DNA of 64,000 nt. Origin: Pyronema omphalodes (taxonomy: Eukaryota > Ascomycota > Pezizomycetes > Pezizales > Pyronemataceae). The position numbers and the translations under genes are program-made. The stretch is taken from positions 372,001 to 436,000 of the forward strand of contig JAJJXM010000036.1 of assembly GCA_024516155.1 (NCBI GenBank), given 5' to 3'. Shown piece after piece: positions 59,474-64,000 of this stretch; the stretch's first letter is position 1; every line of letters starts with the position of its first letter. Below the pieces are notes generated by a model. The model searched no databases. It saw only the letters and a list, made by a program, of their open reading frames with translations, and was not told the origin of the DNA.

Positions 59474-61408
59474 ATGGACGATAGCAAAATGCAGTCACCG
59501 AAATGCTCAAAAAACCACGAAAAGATTCTAGACCGATGGGTAGTCGAAGTTATATTTACAGACAACAACATTGACGAAAAATTCACCATATTCGAAGACT
59601 TTCAAGATCAAGAACCAGCTCCATTCTCTACAGTTTGGGAAGCCCCTATTCCTCAACATCGCAACAGAAGCTGGCGTCACAGAATTTTAGGCGGATTACG
59701 CAAGCTTGTTCCGGAGCATCCGTTTACTTTTCCTCGATTCAGAAAACAAACACAAATCTTGTGTGGCCTTGTATCTCTTGGCCCGGGTACAACACCGCTC
59801 CAACTCCCACCGGCTCCTCAACCCATATTACTACCTCAGCCCATCAGGCCGAATGACAACTATGAAGATCCACACACATTTGCAATACCAAAACTATATC
59901 AAGATACCCTCATTATCCGTGCATGTTTGGGGGACGATAAACCTAGTATTTTCCGATATTTGGACGAAGACCGCGTTACAATTCATCCTACCCACCTCAA
60001 CACTATTCTAGTCTATGCCTGTCAACGTGGACATCTCGATATTGTCGAACTCTTACTGTCTCAAAACGAAGAAAAGGGTCACCGTCATTATTCCAGTATC
60101 AACCTCAACGCATGTGATTATGTGAATGATTACCGGGGCACAACACCACTCGTGGCAGCATGCTTATGGGGGCACCATAGTATCGTCAAAACCTTATTAA
60201 AAAGCGGGGTCAATGTTAATGCCACTAATGGAAGAGGAAAGACAGCTTTAATGACTGCTTGTGCACATGGTTATCAAGATATTGTTTCCTTACTCCTTCT
60301 TCAGCCTGGGATCGATGTCAACGCACGTAGTTACAAGGGTCGAACAGCGCTTATTACCGCAGCAAAACGGTGCCAATTGGGAACGACTGGACTACTATTG
60401 GACTCTGCTGAAAGCCTTGACCTTAATGCGGCGGATGCTACAGGAAAGACGGCGTTAATATGGGCCTGTATTATGCGTCAGATTAGTATCATCTCGCTGC
60501 TTCTTGATCACGGGACGAGGGTGGATGCGAGTGATAGATCGGGTACGACAGGACTACTGTGGGCTTGTAAACTGAATTGGGGGGATGTTGTTGCCCTAAT
60601 ACTAGAGAGGGGTGCGAACGTCAATGCTGCTGATTTAGAGGGAAGGACTGGGTTGATGCAAGCCAGTATCAGGGGTTATATCTCGATGATGAAGCTGTTA
60701 TTACAGTCTCCCGATATTGAAATTGAAAAGAAGGATGACAACAGTTGGACGGCGTTTTTCTACGCTTGTGCCGCCCCACCTTCGACATGGCGACAAGAAG
60801 CTATTGAGTTACTCATCGAAGCCGGGATCGACGTCAATGCGAAGGATTGGTACGGAAGAACGGCCTTACTGTGGTGTTTATCGTCCCGCCGTGATCGCCT
60901 GGATTCCATTACATATCTAATCGGCCTAGAAGCTGTGGATATCAACTCACCGGATTACGGAGGTACTACACCATTCATCCGCGCTTGTCAGAAAGGAAAA
61001 CACGGCCCTATTTACAGTCTTACGTGCCGTCAAGACCTTGACTTTAATGCAGTGGATGGGTTTGGAAAAACGGCGTTGATGTATATGATTGATTTGCATA
61101 GTACGTCTGATAACTTGTCGATGTTCACCCATTTGATTACATGGAGGAAGTTTGACCTCAACATCAAAGATAATCAAGGAAAAACAGCATTGGTGTATAG
61201 CTGCAATCGGCAGCATTTCTTTACCAAGCTCCTTTTTTATCACGGAGACTCCGGTATTGACGACAATTTCAAAGATTCCGAGGGGAAGGCTGCGTTGTTC
61301 TGGGCTTGTTCTGGAAGTAAATTGTGTACGAGGGATTGCATTTTGAGAGACGTGTTAGGGAAAGGGGATGTAGACATCTCAGGGATAAGCATTGAAAAAC
61401 TGCGTTAA
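59474..61408 (+). CDS. Ankyrin-repeat protein, 644 aa, frameshifted C-terminus
   Basis: A single long exon, start ATG in good context (GACCATGG). The first 140 residues have no known domain and are Pro-rich near 105-125. From about 145 onward roughly a dozen ankyrin repeats follow the pattern GRTALxxACxxGxxxIVxLLL...DVNAxD. Some are well conserved (GKTALMTACAHGYQDIVSLL) and some are shorter or degenerate. The frame stops at 61406-61408, but the plus-one frame goes on as KTALMYAKEQNQ with a helix-like tail to about 61533, so the last repeat has been lost by a frameshift near 61380-61390, with an extra TGA in the shifted frame. It probably serves as a protein-binding scaffold. No NACHT, kinase or other effector domain is visible. 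Confidence 0.8.
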   Translation: MDDSKMQSPKCSKNHEKILDRWVVEVIFTDNNIDEKFTIFEDFQDQEPAPFSTVWEAPIPQHRNRSWRHRILGGLRKLVPEHPFTFPRFRKQTQILCGLVSLGPGTTPLQLPPAPQPILLPQPIRPNDNYEDPHTFAIPKLYQDTLIIRACLGDDKPSIFRYLDEDRVTIHPTHLNTILVYACQRGHLDIVELLLSQNEEKGHRHYSSINLNACDYVNDYRGTTPLVAACLWGHHSIVKTLLKSGVNVNATNGRGKTALMTACAHGYQDIVSLLLLQPGIDVNARSYKGRTALITAAKRCQLGTTGLLLDSAESLDLNAADATGKTALIWACIMRQISIISLLLDHGTRVDASDRSGTTGLLWACKLNWGDVVALILERGANVNAADLEGRTGLMQASIRGYISMMKLLLQSPDIEIEKKDDNSWTAFFYACAAPPSTWRQEAIELLIEAGIDVNAKDWYGRTALLWCLSSRRDRLDSITYLIGLEAVDINSPDYGGTTPFIRACQKGKHGPIYSLTCRQDLDFNAVDGFGKTALMYMIDLHSTSDNLSMFTHLITWRKFDLNIKDNQGKTALVYSCNRQHFFTKLLFYHGDSGIDDNFKDSEGKAALFWACSGSKLCTRDCILRDVLGKGDVDISGISIEKLR

Positions 61409-61855
61409 TGTATGCGAAGGAACAGAACCAGACGATAATGGTAGGGTTGTTGAAGGGATATGGGCGCTGGATAATGACGAGGTGGAGTTTCTTGGAACAC
61501 AGAGAACACAGAGAACACCGGAGAGATAGCTGAATATCCAAAATGAGAATGGTACTTTGGTGGAGGTGAAGGGGCGATTGGTTAGTCAACATGCCAACGA
61601 ATATCATCAACGATAGGGCTATAATTTCGCCTGAGTCATCAGTGATCTTGTGCTGTCATCATGGGCGAACGAAAACACAAGGATATTCCCATGTACACGG
61701 ATTCATATTTCAAACTCATTACTTCTTCGTCTTTAAAAGACTGGTACTTATGCACAGACTAGTGCCAAAAACATCGCCCAGCTCCATGCGCCAGATGCAT
61801 TGTGACGATGTGGCGAGCAAAAGATGCATAAGATTGTGTCAGAATACAAAAAGAA
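61409..61855. other. Frameshifted remnant of the ankyrin gene, then intergenic
   Basis: 61389-61533 holds the out-of-frame ankyrin tail (KTALMYAKEQNQ, then EHREHREHRR). The rest has no recognised feature. Confidence 0.5.
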
Positions 61856-61927
61856 TGCCCAAACGCGGATTTGAACCACGGATCTTCGCATTACAAGTGC
61901 GACGCCTTACCCCTTGGCCATTCAGGC
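61856..61927 (-). tRNA. tRNA-Thr (anticodon TGT)
   Basis: A 72-nt cloverleaf on the minus strand. Acceptor GCCTGAA pairs with TTTGGGC, leaving discriminator A. The anticodon stem-loop is TCGCA-CTTGTAA-TGCGA and the T-arm contains GGTTCAAATCC. Anticodon TGT reads ACA. No intron. Confidence 0.93.
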
Positions 61928-62995
61928 TGTTGTTGAGCAGTCTTAATATAAACTATGTATATACAGCATACACATAATACCAAGCAGACCTAGGATTTAC
62001 GCTTCATCCCAAATACAAATTCAAACCAAGCCTTCTCTATCGTCACGTAAGCCAAAGTTAAGTCATGTAACTTGTGAAGTCAGAAAATTTCATATGGTCC
62101 AACCAATATATTACTTGATTAGTGCTACTTACTGCTAGTGCTTCGCATGGCGGTAGTCTGACGTTGGAAGCTGCTTCATGGTTTTGGTCTCAAGCTCATG
62201 TGTACATATTGAATTACGGTTAGCCAACCTTTTGCCTCCGAAGATATTAATGATTGGTCATGTCATTCTTTCAAATCAAAAGTTCAAGTAACCCAGTGGA
62301 AAAACAGAGGATGGTTGGTGCTAGATGCCTAAATAAACATGATGCTTATTATACGATTCTAGAGCTGCTGATATGAACCATTAGAGTGTCAGTTCAGTAG
62401 AGCCCAGAAAATATCCTAACTACAGTCTCGGGAAGAAGCAGTGTGTTTGTAAAAATGAAACTGAAATTCAACTGTGAATGTACAGCACTAGCGAACTCTT
62501 GTGTTGGTGATATGCCTTGATTTGTGTGACCAATTACAAAATAGCCAAAATAACCATACTGTCGATGGCAACCCACCCATGTTTAAGTGTGTTGTACCGT
62601 TTTTTCTTTGCGATGGGTTAAAACATTTCTTTTCTGACACAATTACCTCAGATAGTCATAGTCATTGTGCTTTGTCAAACATTAGCTTGCACACCAAACA
62701 CCCACCACTAGGGATGAGTGATAGACCATGGCTTAGATGCGGCTCTGCGTGGCGACCGCGTAGCGACAAGAAATGTGGCTTTATTGAGGTTGGATATCTC
62801 CTTTGAACAACGTAACCTCTTTCCGTGAGAGGCTACCTTCCCGACTGAATCCGACCACTCTACATACTTATAATCCGTTTCACAACCTCCACCACTTAGA
62901 TAACCCTAAAGGTTTTCTGAATAACTACTTTTCCCGCAGGAAAGGTCGACTTCCAGGAGCTTAAGCTTGGACGACCGACCAAACTTGTCGCCACC
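61928..62995. other. Promoter and leader region of SPF1
   Basis: No gene seen. The last 100 bases are presumably 5' UTR of the ATPase gene; no in-frame ATG precedes the split start codon after the TGA at about 62918. Confidence 0.45.
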
Positions 62996-64000
62996 ATGTA
63001 CGTTCTACAACGCGGTGATATCAGAAGACTTGCACTGACATTTCCACAGGCCGGCGCTCGTAGACTCGCCGCAGATCGCGGCGTCGTCGCTATTAAATCC
63101 TCTGCCCCAATTGATGCGATTGTATAACTGGCCGTTTAACATCGCATACCCGCTCTGTTTCGGTTTCTGGATGCACCCCAGGACCTACGACAAGTACTTT
63201 CAGTCGCAAGAATGGACCGTTTTATACTTTGGAACTATCCTCACTGCTCAGGCATTGATTTGGCTGGGATGTCACTGGAGCATTGAGTGGAGAGCTATGG
63301 CCACCTCAACTAAGGTACGGCAATCTGAAGGAGGAGCGAGCGCCGGAGGTGCTAATTCGATTTCCAGGCAGACAAAGTGGAAACTGCAAAACAGATTAAG
63401 GTTATTCCGGTTCCTAATGCCGGTGCTGCGGATATTTGCAACTTGATTCATGACAAGGTAGGAATTTTTGAAGAGCTCCGTTTAGTGCATTACTGACGCG
63501 TTACAGACTGGCGGTAAAGACGAAATCTCGTTCCTCTTCCAGAAGCGCCGATTCATCTATAATCCTTCGACCAAAAGCTTTGCACCATTAGTCTACCCCA
63601 TCGACCAGAAACCTACGCTCTCTTCGTTCCAGCTGTCTAAGGGTCTCAAGAGTGAATCTGAGATCAAGCATCTCACTGAGCACTATGGCGACAACACCTT
63701 CGATATCCCGGTTCCTACCTTCACCGAGCTCTTCCAGGAGCACGCTGTCGCACCGTTCTTCGTTTTCCAGATTTTCTGCGTTGGATTGTGGTGCTTGGAC
63801 GAATTCTGGTACTACTCGCTATTCACCTTGTTCATGTTGGTCGTCTTCGAGTCTACTGTTGTCTGGCAGCGTCAGAGAACCTTGAACGAGTTCCGTGGAA
63901 TGAGCATTAAACCCTACAGCTTGTTCGCCTACCGCTGCGGAAAATGGATTGAGATTATGAGCGATAAGCTCCTCCCCGGCGACTTGGTTTCAGTTGGACG
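62996..64000 (+). CDS. SPF1: P5A-type ATPase Spf1, endoplasmic reticulum (5' part)
   Basis: Exons 62996-62997, 63050-63314, 63368-63457 and 63507 to the window end, with introns of 52, 53 and 49 nt. The start codon is split: AT, intron (GTACGT...CACTGACATTTCCACAG), then G CCG GCG, in Kozak context GTCGCCACC. The protein begins MPALVDSPQIAASSLL and has the N-terminal hydrophobic segments of P5A ATPases (LYFGTILTAQALIWLGCHW). It then has FLFQKRRFIYNP, a second membrane pair (FFVFQIFCVGLWCLDEFWYY) and the start of the actuator domain (LLPGDLVSVGR). 283 residues are visible; the catalytic DKTGT lies beyond the edge. Yeast Spf1 removes mis-inserted transmembrane helices from the ER membrane and affects ER calcium, manganese and glycosylation homeostasis. 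Confidence 0.93.

Overview
This window looks like nuclear DNA of a filamentous ascomycete (Pezizomycotina). The genes have several short introns of about 50-80 nt with GTAxGT-type donors, CTAAC/CTGAC branch sites and TAG/CAG acceptors. They are separated by long AT-rich intergenic stretches. The gene set is typically fungal: a NACHT-ankyrin NLR, a Sln1-type hybrid histidine kinase, a GYF-domain protein, a phenol-hydroxylase-type FAD monooxygenase and small secreted proteins. A Leotiomycete-like host is my guess from overall character, not something the sequence proves.

Layout. 1-5.2 kb: gene-poor, with one unresolved coding-like segment. 5.3-9.0 kb (-): a five-exon STAND/NLR gene (N-terminal domain, NACHT, ankyrin repeats) that carries three in-frame stops and a 209-bp palindromic insertion, so it is called a pseudogene. 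9.8-10.0 kb: a 237-bp MITE. 11.7 kb: intron-containing tRNA-Leu(AAG). 14.0 kb: acidic nuclear protein with a Myb-like segment. 15.4 kb: a 384-bp perfect TAAA array. 19.6 kb: 8-cysteine secreted protein. 21.3-23.4 kb (-): unrecognised 678-aa Gln/Gly-rich protein. 25.7 kb: 100-aa small protein. 27.3-32.3 kb (-): 1524-aa GYF-domain protein (Smy2/Syh1/GIGYF family). 32.3-38.7 kb: gene desert. 38.7-42.6 kb (+): Sln1-type osmosensor kinase, reconstructed as five exons. 44.3-45.1 kb: two copies of an unclassified dispersed repeat. 46.1 kb: tRNA-Gly(TCC). 46.4-48.2 kb (-): pyruvate dehydrogenase E2, five exons. 49.6 kb: small secreted protein. 52.0-52.7 kb: 705-bp TIR element. 53.3-55.3 kb (+): FAD monooxygenase. 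56.1-58.05 kb: second MITE copy and two more copies of the dispersed repeat, one with a nested TIR element. 59.5-61.4 kb (+): ankyrin protein with a frameshifted C-terminus. 61.9 kb: tRNA-Thr(TGT). 63.0-64.0 kb (+): 5' part of the P5A ATPase gene SPF1, whose start codon is split by an intron.

The genes do not form a pathway or cluster. Housekeeping genes (E2, SPF1, Sln1 kinase, GYF protein, tRNAs) are interleaved with accessory material (NLR pseudogene, ankyrin protein, secreted proteins, small transposons). The most novel material is in the repeats: a MITE family with 3-bp target duplications, a roughly 500-bp repeat family present as two closely spaced pairs in opposite orientation 12 kb apart, a TA-flanked element with CTGGCTTGAG subterminal repeats, and a palindromic insertion that interrupts the NLR ankyrin array. 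All exon joins were made by eye from splice consensus and reading-frame closure; each reconstructed gene sums to a whole number of codons.
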